Positions 42,810 to 52,844 of a stretch of 64,000 bases of DNA are shown in pieces. Within the stretch, counting starts at the first letter, position 1. Each line of letters opens with the position of its first letter. The DNA comes from Bhargavaea cecembensis DSE10 (GTDB taxonomy: Bacteria; Bacillota; Bacilli; Bacillales_A; Planococcaceae). The notes under the pieces were generated by a model. That model worked only from the letters and a program-made list of their open reading frames with translations. It searched no databases and was not told where the DNA came from. Location: positions 248,001-312,000 of the forward strand of contig NZ_AOFT01000002.1 in the NCBI RefSeq assembly GCF_000348905.1, given 5' to 3'. The translations under genes were made by a program, and so were the position numbers.

Positions 42810-42904
42810 TCAATTCCCGGTCCATCTATACTTTAAACGTAAAAGGGATGTCCAGGCAACTTATTGCATACACAGGCAGCTGTCCGGCAGGAAATACGGA
42901 ATTT

Positions 42905-43717
42905 TTACGGGATTTCTATTTCCTGTTCTTCCGGCCCGCCTTCTCCGGCATTTTCCTCTCCGCTATCATTCTGGCTTTCTCCGTCGCCATAAATTTTCTC
43001 ATAGCTCGTGAAGTACACCCCCGCTTCCAGGTCGATGACGCCTTTCCCCTCTTCTGTAAGCTGCGAGACAATCGACGGATAGTATTCCATCTTATCCGCA
43101 AATCCGGAAATGACACCCCGGACTTCATACCCGTCTGTCATAAATGCCGTGATGGAGCCTTCACCGGTATACTTCAGCTCTGATATGAGGGAAGTGATGG
43201 AGGCAGGGAGCTTTTCCAGTTCACCGACCATTTTCTTCATCTGCTCATCCTCGCCGAATTCCGCAAGGATCGGGGCGGGCGGCGGTGTTTCGGATGCCCG
43301 CCCGAAAACCGATCCGTCAGCCAGGACCGGATGGAAACCCGACTCGCGCTGGACCAGTGCCACGGTTTTAAACTCGTCCACCCGGATGACGACATCACGG
43401 AAGTCTTCCCTTACGACTTCCGCCCCTTCGACGCCTGCCAGGCGTGTTACCGACTGCTCGGCTTCACCGGAACTGAATCCCCAAAGCGCGTCACCCGTCC
43501 TGATTCCGGAAGCCTTTATATACTCCTCCTCGTTCTGGAGGGCAGCACCTTCAACCCGGATCTCCCTCACTTTGCTGAGCGGTGACTGAAAATAGAGCAG
43601 GACTGCCAGCAGCAGGAGGAACAGGACAAGCAGAAACAGGAAGTTCCGGTTCGTCCTTCTCCTTCTCTTCTCCTTAAGGGAAGGGATACGGTCTTCGATA
43701 TCGATCACTTTATCCAA
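42905..43717 (-). CDS. divIB: Cell division protein DivIB (FtsQ)
   Basis: A 270-residue bitopic protein. A basic cytosolic start (KEKRRRRTNRN) leads to one membrane helix (about 26-44), then the POTRA domain (VREIRVEGAALQNEEEYIKA) and the beta domain, ending with an acidic tail. It stabilises the FtsL-DivIC complex at the septum. The start is TTG (43715-43717) with GGAGG about eight bases before. In B. subtilis murG and murB sit between spoVE and divIB; here only 15 bp do. Confidence 0.94.
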   Translation of the reverse strand: MDKVIDIEDRIPSLKEKRRRRTNRNFLFLLVLFLLLLAVLLYFQSPLSKVREIRVEGAALQNEEEYIKASGIRTGDALWGFSSGEAEQSVTRLAGVEGAEVVREDFRDVVIRVDEFKTVALVQRESGFHPVLADGSVFGRASETPPPAPILAEFGEDEQMKKMVGELEKLPASITSLISELKYTGEGSITAFMTDGYEVRGVISGFADKMEYYPSIVSQLTEEGKGVIDLEAGVYFTSYEKIYGDGESQNDSGEENAGEGGPEEQEIEIP

Positions 43718-43732
43718 ACGGGTGGCCTCCTT

Positions 43733-44824
43733 TCAGCCCTTTCCCCCACCGGACCCGAATCTCAGGATGAGGGCTGCCGCGATCCAGGCGGCAAGCAAAG
43801 ATGATCCGCCGTAGCTGATGAACGGCAGGGTGACGCCTGTCACGGGCAACAGTCCCGTCACGACCCCGATATTGAGGAAAGACTGGAAACCGAGCATGGC
43901 CGCCATCCCCGATACCATCTGAAGCGAGAACGGATCCCGCTGGCGGGCCGCGAGTCCGAATGCCGCGGCAGTCAGCAATAAGAAGAGAAGGATGACGGCT
44001 GAGGAGCCGAGAAAGCCGATTTCCTCCGCAATGATGGCAAAAATGAAATCATTCTGCGGCTCCGGCAGGTAGAGATACTTTTGTCTGCTCTGGCCATAAC
44101 CGTAGCCCAGCAGGCCGGCCGGCCCTACCGCCAGGAGGGATTGGATCCCCTGGAATCCGCTTCCCAGAGGGTCGCTCCACGGGTCAAGAAAAGCCTTGAT
44201 CCGGTCAAGACGGTATGGGGCCGCGGCGATCAGCGCCGTGATGCCGGCTGCACCGGCCGCACCGAGCCCGAAAAAGAATTTCAGCGGATAGCCGGCGATC
44301 AGAAGAACGCAGAAAGCCGAGACCGTCATGATCATCATCGATCCGAAATCCGGCTGAAGCATGATCAGCCCTGCCGGCAGCAGGATCACCGCCAGATGTG
44401 ACAGCCTGAACACCTTGCGGCCCCGCTGCTCCCCCAGCATGGAGGCAAGCTTGCCGATCACGGCGATCTTCGTGAATTCCGCAGGCTGGAGACTGATCGG
44501 CCCCAGAGCGATCCAGCTTTGTGAACCGTTGCGCACCGCCCCGATTCCCGGAATCAGCACGCCTACCAAAAGAATAATAGACAGGATGTAGACGGCATTC
44601 CAGAACTTTTTGTTCCCGATACCCCTGAATCGCAGGATAAATGCAGCCGCGGCAAGTGCCACGGCAAGATAGACTGCCTGCTTCAGGGCGAACGGGAGTG
44701 TATCTCCGTAATGGATCTCACCCCAGTAGGATCCCGCAGAGTGAACAAACAGGATTCCCAGCAGACTGAGTGCTGCAGCAGCGGAGGCGAACAGGATGAG
44801 GAGCTTCTTTTCCAGTGCATGCAT
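43733..44824 (-). CDS. spoVE: SEDS-family peptidoglycan glycosyltransferase FtsW/SpoVE
   Basis: A 363-residue polytopic protein with about ten membrane helices. The SEDS motifs are visible: PISLQPAEFTKIAVIGKLAS, then the LQPDFGSMMIM region, and the long loop with SDPLGSGFQGIQSLLAVGPA and AEEIGFLG. These proteins polymerise lipid II together with class B PBPs. In Bacillus the copy in this cluster is SpoVE, used for the spore cortex, with a separate ftsW elsewhere; whether this one also serves vegetative division cannot be told here. Confidence 0.92.
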   Translation of the reverse strand: MHALEKKLLILFASAAAALSLLGILFVHSAGSYWGEIHYGDTLPFALKQAVYLAVALAAAAFILRFRGIGNKKFWNAVYILSIILLVGVLIPGIGAVRNGSQSWIALGPISLQPAEFTKIAVIGKLASMLGEQRGRKVFRLSHLAVILLPAGLIMLQPDFGSMMIMTVSAFCVLLIAGYPLKFFFGLGAAGAAGITALIAAAPYRLDRIKAFLDPWSDPLGSGFQGIQSLLAVGPAGLLGYGYGQSRQKYLYLPEPQNDFIFAIIAEEIGFLGSSAVILLFLLLTAAAFGLAARQRDPFSLQMVSGMAAMLGFQSFLNIGVVTGLLPVTGVTLPFISYGGSSLLAAWIAAALILRFGSGGGKG

Positions 44825-44862
44825 CCTTCCTTGTTATGAATCGGCTGGCCTGCCCGGATCCC

Positions 44863-46206
44863 TTATAGCTTGCGGACAGCCTCGATAAAGCGATCGCCCC
44901 GGACCTCGAAGCTTTCGTACTGGTCCCAGCTCGCACAGGCGGGCGACAGCAGGATGGTATCCCCTTCCTCTGAACAGCGGGCTGCGATTTCAGTCGCCTG
45001 CTCGATGTCCGAGGCATCATGGATGCCCTCGACTCCGCATGACTCTGCGAATTCGCGGAGCCGGGCTGCCGTTTCCCCGAAGACGACAATTTCCCGGACA
45101 CGGTCCATGAACGGGCGCAGTTCCTCGAAAGAATGCCCCCGGTCCAGCCCTCCTGCCAGAAGGACGACTGGACCCCCGAATGCTTCAAGGGCACTTTTTG
45201 TCGCGAGGGTGTTGGTTGCCTTCGAGTCATTGTAGAATCTGCGCTTTTTCCATTCCCGGATAAATTGCGTCCTGTGCCGGACCCCGGAGAAGGAGGACAG
45301 GACATCCTTGACCGCATCCAGCGGGCAGCCGTATGTAAGGGCTGCGGCCGTCGCCGACAGGATATTCTCCAGATTGTGGCGACCCGGCAGCAGAATGGCG
45401 GAACGGTCCAGCATTTTTTCCCCGTACCAATATACGGCTTCCCGGTCCGCGCTGATGCCGTCGTCTGCCCGTCCGGACAGCGTAAACGGGATTTTCCGTG
45501 CACGGGACCTTGCGGCATATTCCGCCACAGCCTGCTGGTCGGCATTATAGATCAGCACATCTTCCGGCAGCTGGTTGCGGGTGATATTGAACTTTGCTTC
45601 GCCGTATTCCCCGAACGTCCCGTGGTAATCAATATGCGCCTCATAGAGGTTCGTCCAGATCGCAATCTTGGGCCGGAAACGCTCCGTGCCCATGAGCTGG
45701 AACGAAGACAGTTCGATGACGACAGCCTGATCCGGTTCCGCCTCTGCCGCAACCAGGCAAGACGGCGTACCGATATTCCCTGCTATCAGCGGATTCTTTC
45801 CGCCGATGTTCAGCATGTGATAGAGGAGCGTGGTGGTGGTCGTCTTTCCGTTGGAACCGGTGATGCCGAGAAGCGGGGCCTCGCTGATCAGATACGCAAG
45901 CTCGACTTCGGTCCATACCGGAATGCCGGCATTCACCGCCTGTGAGACGACCGGATGGTCATATCGGATTCCCGGGTTTTTGACGACGCAGTCATATCCC
46001 CTGTCCAGCAGGTTCTCCGGATGGCCGCCGAGAATCACTTCGACGCCCATTTCACGGAGAGATGCCGCTTCCGGATCTTCATCGCGTGCATCATTCACCG
46101 TCACGTCCGCGCCAAGCCTGTACAGGAGCCGTGCAGCGGCCGAACCGCTTTTGGCCAGCCCCAGCACGAGCACGCGGCTTCCTTCAAATTGGTGTATCGG
46201 TTTCAT
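44863..46206 (-). CDS. murD: UDP-N-acetylmuramoyl-L-alanine:D-glutamate ligase
   Basis: A 447-residue Mur ligase that adds D-Glu to UDP-MurNAc-L-Ala. The N-terminal UDP-binding part has VLGLAKSGSAAARLL, the ATP loop GITGSNGKTTTT is near residue 115, and the C-terminal domain has FYNDSKATNT and LLSPACASWDQYESFE. It follows mraY by one base and is 38 bp before spoVE. Confidence 0.97.
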   Translation of the reverse strand: MKPIHQFEGSRVLVLGLAKSGSAAARLLYRLGADVTVNDARDEDPEAASLREMGVEVILGGHPENLLDRGYDCVVKNPGIRYDHPVVSQAVNAGIPVWTEVELAYLISEAPLLGITGSNGKTTTTTLLYHMLNIGGKNPLIAGNIGTPSCLVAAEAEPDQAVVIELSSFQLMGTERFRPKIAIWTNLYEAHIDYHGTFGEYGEAKFNITRNQLPEDVLIYNADQQAVAEYAARSRARKIPFTLSGRADDGISADREAVYWYGEKMLDRSAILLPGRHNLENILSATAAALTYGCPLDAVKDVLSSFSGVRHRTQFIREWKKRRFYNDSKATNTLATKSALEAFGGPVVLLAGGLDRGHSFEELRPFMDRVREIVVFGETAARLREFAESCGVEGIHDASDIEQATEIAARCSEEGDTILLSPACASWDQYESFEVRGDRFIEAVRKL

Positions 46207-46207
46207 A

Positions 46208-47179
46208 TCAGATCACCTCCGGCAAAACCGCGATAAGTGCAGCGGCAAGCGCTGCCGTCCAAAAAACGATGACGACTTTCCATTCGGACCATCCCGACAG
46301 TTCGAAATGGTGATGGATCGGGCTCATCTTGAAGATTCGCTTGCCCGTCGTCTTGAAAGAAATCACCTGCAGGATAACGGACAGCGTCTCGATGACAAAG
46401 ACGATTCCCACAAGGAGCAGGAGCAGTTCCTGCTTCATCAGGACTGACAGCATCGCCAATATGCCGCCGAGCGCAAGTGAGCCGGTATCCCCCATGAAGA
46501 TCTTTGCAGGATTCGCGTTAAAGAGAAGGAACCCGAGAAGCGCTCCGGTTACGGAAAACGCGACAAGGGAAAGGTCTTCCTGCCCGTAAACCAGCCCAAG
46601 TACCCCGAATGCCGCGAAGGCGATCGAAGAAGTACCCGCGACCAGTCCATCCAGGCCGTCAGTCAGGTTGACCGCATTCGAAAAACCGACCAGCCAGAAA
46701 ATGAGGAACAGGACATAAAACGGTCCCAGGTCAATTTCAAACGAAGTGAACGGCAGCCCCACTGTTGTCTCGAACGGCCCCAGGCGGAGCAGAAGATAAG
46801 AGACGACTGCGATGACAATTTGGCCGATCAGCTTCTGCAGGGACGTCAGTCCCAGATTGCGCTTCAGGACGACCTTGATGAAGTCATCCAGGAATCCGAT
46901 CAGCCCGAATCCCGCAAGCACGAGAAGCAGGACAACCGTCTGGGTGGTCAGCAGGCCGTTCATCCAGCCGAGCGCAAGTGCGGTCACGACGATGGAGAGG
47001 ATAAAGATGATGCCCCCCATCGTCGGTGTCCCTGCTTTTTTCTGGTGTGCCTGCGGGCCTTCCTCACGGATGCTCTGGCCGAACTTCAGCCTCCTGAGCA
47101 TCGGGATGAGCGGAAGCGCAAGAAGCGCAGATATGATAAAGGCGATCGCGATGATCGTGATGGTCGTGGCGAGTGTCAT
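46208..47179 (-). CDS. mraY: Phospho-N-acetylmuramoyl-pentapeptide transferase MraY
   Basis: A 323-residue membrane enzyme with ten helices that makes lipid I. Catalytic aspartates are in GFLDDFIKVVLKRNLGL and NLTDGLDGLVAG, and the C-terminal HHHFE motif is in MSPIHHHFELSG. ATG 47177-47179 is the only sensible start. In B. subtilis murE lies between spoVD and mraY; here the 53-bp gap has none. Confidence 0.97.
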   Translation of the reverse strand: MTLATTITIIAIAFIISALLALPLIPMLRRLKFGQSIREEGPQAHQKKAGTPTMGGIIFILSIVVTALALGWMNGLLTTQTVVLLLVLAGFGLIGFLDDFIKVVLKRNLGLTSLQKLIGQIVIAVVSYLLLRLGPFETTVGLPFTSFEIDLGPFYVLFLIFWLVGFSNAVNLTDGLDGLVAGTSSIAFAAFGVLGLVYGQEDLSLVAFSVTGALLGFLLFNANPAKIFMGDTGSLALGGILAMLSVLMKQELLLLLVGIVFVIETLSVILQVISFKTTGKRIFKMSPIHHHFELSGWSEWKVVIVFWTAALAAALIAVLPEVI

Positions 47180-47232
47180 GTATTCTCGTTCTCCTTTAAA
47201 AACGGCGGTGCCTGTTCCGGCACCTTTTATCG

Positions 47233-49167
47233 TTAATCTTTTTCGTCCGGCCCGGCATAAAGGTGGAGCGTGCCCGATTCTTCCATGAGCGTTCCCGGCT
47301 CCGGCAGCTGCCGCACGACCGTTCCGCCTTCTGGTCCGTGCCATTCCAGTTTCACAGTGTACAGCATCTGCCTGATTTCGTCATATGTTTTCCCGGTCAG
47401 GTCAGGAACACGGATCTGGACGGGATCACCCCAGCGGTATTCCCGTTCCAGCTGGCCTTTTCTCGGACCGATTTCGCGGACGGCCGCGATATCGCCGATG
47501 ATCCTGCCGACAATCGGTGCCGAAATCGTGCCGCCGAACTGGACTTCGTTTTTCGGGCTGTCCACCGCCACATAGACAAGTACATCGGGATCGTCAGCAG
47601 GTGCAAAGCCGATAAAGGATACGATGTAATCCCCCTCCTTGTACCGGCCGTCCTCCACCTTCTGGGCGGTCCCTGTTTTCCCGGCAACCCGAAGTCCGTC
47701 GACGAACGCGTTTCTTCCGGACCCGTTGGCGACGACAGATTCCAGCGATTCACGCACTTTCTTGGACGTTTCTTCACTGATCACACGGCGCTTTTCCTCA
47801 GGGCCGTTTTCTTCGATCGTCTTGCCCGTTTCGGGATCCAGCACACGGCTGACGACGTACGGTTTCATGATCCTTCCGCCATTGACGGCTGCAGCGACAG
47901 CCTGCACCTGCTGGATCGGCGTGACGGAAATCCCCTGACCGAACGAGGTCGTCGCATGCTCGACCGGCCCGAACGCTTCTTCTGAAAACAGGATTCCGGC
48001 CGCCTCGCCGGCAATGCCGGAGCCGGTGGATGTACCGAAGCCGAAGTCGCGGATATACTGCATGAGCTTTTCTTTCCCCACCCGCTGGCCGAGTTCGATG
48101 AATCCCGGGTTGCACGAGTTCTCGACGACTTCAAGGAATGTCTGGGAGCCGTGCCCCTCACGTTTCCAGCAGCGCAGCCGTGCCCCTTCCACCATCGAGT
48201 ACCCGGGATCATGAAAGTGATCTTCCTCAAGATTGACCTTTCCCTCTTCAAGCGCTGCGGCGAGGGTGATGATCTTGAATGTCGATCCCGGCTCGAATGT
48301 CATCCATACCGGCAGATTCCGGTTAAAGACGGAAGGGTCAACCGAAGAATAGTCTGACGGATCAAAGTTCGGTGAAGAGGCAAGGGCGAGAATCTCGCCG
48401 GTGTCCGGGTCCATGACCATCGAGAGCGCCTGTGCGGCATCGTACTTGAGCATGGCCTGCTCCAGTTCCCGCTCCACGATTTCCTGGATGCGGACATCGA
48501 TCGTCAGCTCCAGATCGGCCCCTCCGGCACCTTCCACCCAGCCGTCACCGACATGGGGCAGCGGATTGCCTTTTGCATCAGTAAACAGCCTGACCTTTTC
48601 TCCCTTGCCGGAAAGCATCTGGTCATAAGCAAATTCGATCCCGGCCAGTCCCTGATTGTCATAGCCGGTAAAGCCGACAAGACGGGACAGCATATCGCCG
48701 TATGGGTAGTCACGCACATAGTCTACGCCGGTATAGAGCCCCGGAATCCCCATCTTCCCGATCTTGACTGCAGTCTCATAAGGGATGTTCTTTCCTTCAG
48801 GCGCGAGTTTAATGATAGACGCTCTTTTCGACATTTGCTCTTCCAATTTTTTCGGGTCCGCATCGATCAGCGGGGCAAGTTCTTTGGCCGCACCTGCGAT
48901 GTCCCGATTCTGGGATGGCATGAAGTAGAGTGTCGGGGCAATCCGGTTGCCGATGATGCGATTGCCGTTCCGGTCAAGGATTTCTCCTCTCTTCCCGGCG
49001 AAAGGAAGCTCCCGGTCCCAGTTTTCCATCGCCTTCTCGGTCAATTCGGCATTGCGGACAATCTGGACATGGAACAGTTTCGCGAGCAGTGCAGCAAACA
49101 GGATGGCGAGAACGAGAAAGGCCAGGCGGAGCCGTTTTCTCATCCGGGCTTCGATGAAGCGTCGCAC
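47233..49167 (-). CDS. spoVD: Sporulation-type penicillin-binding protein SpoVD
   Basis: A 644-residue class B PBP. It has a short cytosolic start and one membrane helix (about 14-33), a dimerisation domain (KRGEILDRNGNRI), the transpeptidase domain with PGSTFKIITL (Ser near 299), NSC in ENSCNPGF and KTGTAQ, and a single PASTA repeat at the C-terminus. SpoVD works with SpoVE in the spore cortex. The start is GTG 49165-49167 with AGGTGG before it. It follows pbpB by 62 bp. Confidence 0.94.
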   Translation of the reverse strand: MRRFIEARMRKRLRLAFLVLAILFAALLAKLFHVQIVRNAELTEKAMENWDRELPFAGKRGEILDRNGNRIIGNRIAPTLYFMPSQNRDIAGAAKELAPLIDADPKKLEEQMSKRASIIKLAPEGKNIPYETAVKIGKMGIPGLYTGVDYVRDYPYGDMLSRLVGFTGYDNQGLAGIEFAYDQMLSGKGEKVRLFTDAKGNPLPHVGDGWVEGAGGADLELTIDVRIQEIVERELEQAMLKYDAAQALSMVMDPDTGEILALASSPNFDPSDYSSVDPSVFNRNLPVWMTFEPGSTFKIITLAAALEEGKVNLEEDHFHDPGYSMVEGARLRCWKREGHGSQTFLEVVENSCNPGFIELGQRVGKEKLMQYIRDFGFGTSTGSGIAGEAAGILFSEEAFGPVEHATTSFGQGISVTPIQQVQAVAAAVNGGRIMKPYVVSRVLDPETGKTIEENGPEEKRRVISEETSKKVRESLESVVANGSGRNAFVDGLRVAGKTGTAQKVEDGRYKEGDYIVSFIGFAPADDPDVLVYVAVDSPKNEVQFGGTISAPIVGRIIGDIAAVREIGPRKGQLEREYRWGDPVQIRVPDLTGKTYDEIRQMLYTVKLEWHGPEGGTVVRQLPEPGTLMEESGTLHLYAGPDEKD

Positions 49168-49229
49168 ATTTTCCCCACCTTACGTTTTTCTTACAACGTA
49201 TGACAGGCCTTCGGGTGCTATTCAGCCGC

Positions 49230-51446
49230 TTAGTCCAGCGGCAGCTGCTCTTCCTCCGGAACCTCTTCCTGCCCGGACGTGATGACTTCCTGTTCAGGGG
49301 TTTCCAGCTGGATGACCACCGGGGTCGAAGGATCTCCCGGTGATCCCGGAGATACGCTCTGCGACACGGCATAACCCTCCCCGCTCAGCTCGAGCGTTGT
49401 TCCGGTCATGGATGCATAGGCCAGAATGGTTCTCTTCGGCCATCCGGTAAAGTCCGGAATGACCGGTTCGCCTTCGGTCCGGAGCAGAACGACGCTATCC
49501 GGAAGGACCGGAGTCCCTTTTTCCGGGAACTGGGCGATGACTTCCCCGCCGGTACCTGTGGCCACGGCGCGGATGCCGTTTTCCCCGAGCTCGGCGGATG
49601 CCGATTCCGCAGTCTGGCCGGTGAATTCAGGGAGCTGGTAGGCAGCGTCCGCCGCCTGCTCCTCATCCGGACGGATATTCAGGTGCTTCAGGCTGTTTTC
49701 CATGACCGGCTTGAAAATCTTCGCTACCGGGACGGAACCCCATTCTCCGGCAGGGATTTTTGGCCGGTGGACGTTCACATAGACGATCAGCTGTGGATCG
49801 TCCGCAGGGGCCATGCCGATGAATCCGTACAACAGATTGTTCGGTCCTCTCAGATAGCCTCCCTTGCCGTTCGGGATCTGGGCGGTTGCCGTCTTGCCCG
49901 CAACGGAATAGTCGTTGAGCTTAAAGATTTTTCCGGTGCCATTTTCGGAGGTGATGGTCGATTCCATCAGCTCCAGCACCGTTTCCGCCGTGTCTTCGGA
50001 GATCGGTTCCGCCTTTTCTTCAGGCTGCCCTTCCCTGAGGACCTTGCCTGTGTTCGGGTCCTTGATTTCCTGGATCATATAAGGCTGCATCATTTTACCG
50101 CCGTTCGCGATTGCCGTGGCGGCCTGCACCATCTGGATCGGCGTGACCGTCGACCCCTGTCCGTAGGACGTCGTCAGGCGCTCGACCGGCCCGACATCGT
50201 TCAGGCTGCCGGCCGCTTCACCCGGAAGGTCGATGCCGGTTTTCTGCCCAAAACCGAAGTTCCTGAAATGCTGCATCATCGCCTCTCCGCCCATCCTCTC
50301 AAGGAGGTTGGCCATCGAGACATTGGAGGAGCGCTGGAAGCCTTCCCTGAAGGAGATCCAGCCCCATCCGTTTTTGTTGTGATCATAAATGGTCGTGTCA
50401 TAGATCGAGTAACTGCCCGACTTAAAATAGTCATCCGGCTTCCAGACACCTTCCTCGATCGCTGCCGCGAGTGTGAAGATCTTCATCGTCGATCCCGGTT
50501 CGATCGTGTACTGGACCGCCTCGTTCAGCCAGTTGGATGAAAGCCCTTCTCTCGTCTCGGGATCGAATGTCGGCCGCTGGCTCATCGCCAGGATCTCGCC
50601 CGTTTTCGGGTCGGCGACAATCACTGACATCCGCTCGGGGGAATACTCTTCCTCCACCTGCTTCATGGAATCTTCGACGAAGTTTTGGATCGTCTTGTCC
50701 AGGGTCAGCCGGATGTTCGCCCCGTCCTCGGGAGGAGTTACCTGCTTTTCGGCACCGGGCAGCAGATAACCCCATGTATCGCTTTCATAGGCCATCTTCC
50801 CGTCCTTGCCGGAAAGCAGTTCGTCATAGGTCTTTTCCAGCCCCATCTGGCCGATCGTTTTCACCGATCCGTCTTCCTGCTCCATCTTTTGCGCAAAGCC
50901 GATCAGGTGGGAGGCAAACGGCCCGTTCGGGTAAAAGCGTTTTTTGTCTTTCACGAACTGGATGCCCGGAAGGTCAAGCGCCTCGATCTTTTTCATCTTG
51001 TCATGGCTCAGATCCCGGCCTGCGGGACCGAACTCCACCTGGTATACATCCGGGTCATCCTGGCGGTTCAGCCGATCCAGAATCTCTTCCTCCGGCATGT
51101 CGATATGTTCGGCAAGGGCACGTGCCGTTTTTTCCCGGTCGACGACATGGAGCCACTCGTCATCTTTGACGTCCTTGCTCGCCTTCTCTGAAAGAACCGC
51201 AATCAGCTTATAGCTCACGGTATCTTCTGCAATCGGATTTCCCGACCGGTCGACAATCTTGCCGCGGTCGGCGCTCAGCACCTGCTCCCTTTCATATTTC
51301 GCCTGCGCCATTGCCCGGAGAGGCTGGCCTTCGGCTTCCCCGGTCACCTGAATATATAGGAATCTTGAGAATAAAAGGAAAAAGAGCCCCCCATAGACGC
51401 AAAACATCAGGAAGGCTCCCCATTGGAAACGAAACTTCTTTTTCAT
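49230..51446 (-). CDS. pbpB: Septal penicillin-binding protein 2B (class B transpeptidase)
   Basis: A 738-residue class B PBP (FtsI-type). One membrane helix (about 11-30) is followed by the dimerisation domain (DRGKIVDRSGNPI), the transpeptidase motifs PGSTMKIFTL, SNV in RSSNVSMANL and KTATAQ, and two C-terminal PASTA repeats (about 590-710). It carries out cross-linking at the division septum. Its ATG overlaps the ftsL stop by 4 bp. Confidence 0.95.
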   Translation of the reverse strand: MKKKFRFQWGAFLMFCVYGGLFFLLFSRFLYIQVTGEAEGQPLRAMAQAKYEREQVLSADRGKIVDRSGNPIAEDTVSYKLIAVLSEKASKDVKDDEWLHVVDREKTARALAEHIDMPEEEILDRLNRQDDPDVYQVEFGPAGRDLSHDKMKKIEALDLPGIQFVKDKKRFYPNGPFASHLIGFAQKMEQEDGSVKTIGQMGLEKTYDELLSGKDGKMAYESDTWGYLLPGAEKQVTPPEDGANIRLTLDKTIQNFVEDSMKQVEEEYSPERMSVIVADPKTGEILAMSQRPTFDPETREGLSSNWLNEAVQYTIEPGSTMKIFTLAAAIEEGVWKPDDYFKSGSYSIYDTTIYDHNKNGWGWISFREGFQRSSNVSMANLLERMGGEAMMQHFRNFGFGQKTGIDLPGEAAGSLNDVGPVERLTTSYGQGSTVTPIQMVQAATAIANGGKMMQPYMIQEIKDPNTGKVLREGQPEEKAEPISEDTAETVLELMESTITSENGTGKIFKLNDYSVAGKTATAQIPNGKGGYLRGPNNLLYGFIGMAPADDPQLIVYVNVHRPKIPAGEWGSVPVAKIFKPVMENSLKHLNIRPDEEQAADAAYQLPEFTGQTAESASAELGENGIRAVATGTGGEVIAQFPEKGTPVLPDSVVLLRTEGEPVIPDFTGWPKRTILAYASMTGTTLELSGEGYAVSQSVSPGSPGDPSTPVVIQLETPEQEVITSGQEEVPEEEQLPLD

Positions 51447-51826
51447 TGCCCAGGCACGACCTTCACGTTTTTCTCATTGAGCGACAGGCCGAGCTCGCGG
51501 GCTTTGCCCCAGATGCGCTCGTAGGTCGATTTTTCGCTCACTTGTATGGACAAATCATGATTTTGCTTGGCCGTTTCCGTAATATCGGATTGGATCAGCT
51601 GGATCTCCTTGTTCACCTCGTTGAGGGATGACTGCGCCTGGAGAAGGATAACCGCGAACATGGCCACAGCGGCAACAAATGCCACGAACAGTGTTTTTTC
51701 GCCTTTTGTGAACCATTTCTTACTGCGTTTCGGCTGTATCTCCGGCTCCGGCGCGGGTGCCGGCACACGGGTGATCTCGGGTTCCTGTATGTAAGCATGG
51801 TCAAACTTGCGTGCTTCAAGCGCCAT
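51443..51826 (-). CDS. ftsL: Cell division protein FtsL
   Basis: A 127-residue bitopic protein: a cytosolic start rich in Pro and Glu (about 1-40), a single membrane helix (LFVAFVAAVAMFAVILL, about 46-62), and an extracellular leucine-zipper-like coiled coil (SLNEVNKEIQLIQSDI...). It pairs with DivIC and DivIB and activates FtsW-PBP2B. Sequence identity is low in this family; position between rsmH and pbpB makes the call firm. Confidence 0.92.
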   Translation of the reverse strand: MALEARKFDHAYIQEPEITRVPAPAPEPEIQPKRSKKWFTKGEKTLFVAFVAAVAMFAVILLQAQSSLNEVNKEIQLIQSDITETAKQNHDLSIQVSEKSTYERIWGKARELGLSLNEKNVKVVPGQ

Positions 51827-51880
51827 CGAAACTAGTCCCCCTTGAATTGTTTTTTTCTCGTTTTTTATCTTGTTTAGTTT

Positions 51881-52816
51881 TTATCTCTGTTTTTCTGCGA
51901 TTCTGAGTTTTGCCGAGTGGGAGCGGTTGTTGTTTTCCAGTTCCTCTTCGGTAGGCAGGATCGGCTTGCGCGTAATTAACTTGAGCTCGGGTTCCATGCC
52001 TTCGGGGATCACCGGAAGATTCGGAGGCAGGTCGGGCAGCGACGAGGCTTCCTTGAACATCGTCTTGACCAGCCGGTCCTCCAGTGAATGGAATGTGATG
52101 ACACTGATCCGTCCGCCCCTGTTCAGAAGACCGATCGCATCCTGCAGCGATTCCTCCGCTGCCCCCAGCTCGTCGTTTACGGCGATCCGGATGGCCTGGA
52201 AAATCCGCTTGGCGGGATGCCCGCCCTTCCTTCTTGCCGCCGCCGGGATGCCTGCCTTGATCAGTTCCACAAGTTCGAAGGTTGTCCGGATCGGATGTTC
52301 CTTCCTCGCTTCTTCGATCTTCCTGGCAATCTGCTTGGAGAATTTTTCTTCGCCATAACGGTAGAAAATGCGGACCAGGTCGCCGTATGCCCATTCATTG
52401 ACCACATCATAGGCACTGAGCGGGGCGCTTTGGTCCATCCTCATATCAAGCGGCGCGTCATAGCGATAGCTGAAGCCCCGCTCCGGCGTGTCGAATTGGG
52501 GAGAGGAGACACCCAGATCGTAGAGCACACCGTCTGCACCGGTGATCCCCAACTTTCCGAGCTCTTCCTTCAGATAGCGGAAGTTCGATCTGACGAATGT
52601 AATCTTGTCCAAGTGTTCGGCAAGCCGCTCACGGGCATGACGGATGGCGGTTTCATCCTGATCAAAGCAGATGAGCCGTCCGCCTTCTCCTAATTGCTGC
52701 ACAAGATATTCACTATGGCCGCCGCCGCCGAGTGTGCAGTCGACATAGAGGCCGTCCGGCCGGACATTCAGTCCGTCGACTGTCTCTTTCAGCAGCACGG
52801 TCACATGATCGAACAT
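51881..52816 (-). CDS. rsmH: 16S rRNA (cytosine-1402-N4) methyltransferase RsmH
   Basis: A 311-residue methyltransferase (MraW). It begins [13 protein letters not shown], and has [14 protein letters not shown] for SAM binding and [14 protein letters not shown] in the active site; [14 protein letters not shown] near the end is also conserved. It methylates C1402 in the decoding centre. It follows mraZ by 28 bp, as in almost all dcw clusters. Confidence 0.97.
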   Translation of the reverse strand: MFDHVTVLLKETVDGLNVRPDGLYVDCTLGGGGHSEYLVQQLGEGGRLICFDQDETAIRHARERLAEHLDKITFVRSNFRYLKEELGKLGITGADGVLYDLGVSSPQFDTPERGFSYRYDAPLDMRMDQSAPLSAYDVVNEWAYGDLVRIFYRYGEEKFSKQIARKIEEARKEHPIRTTFELVELIKAGIPAAARRKGGHPAKRIFQAIRIAVNDELGAAEESLQDAIGLLNRGGRISVITFHSLEDRLVKTMFKEASSLPDLPPNLPVIPEGMEPELKLITRKPILPTEEELENNNRSHSAKLRIAEKQR

Positions 52817-52844
52817 GTCCGTCCCCTTCTTTCATCGGTAGGTT

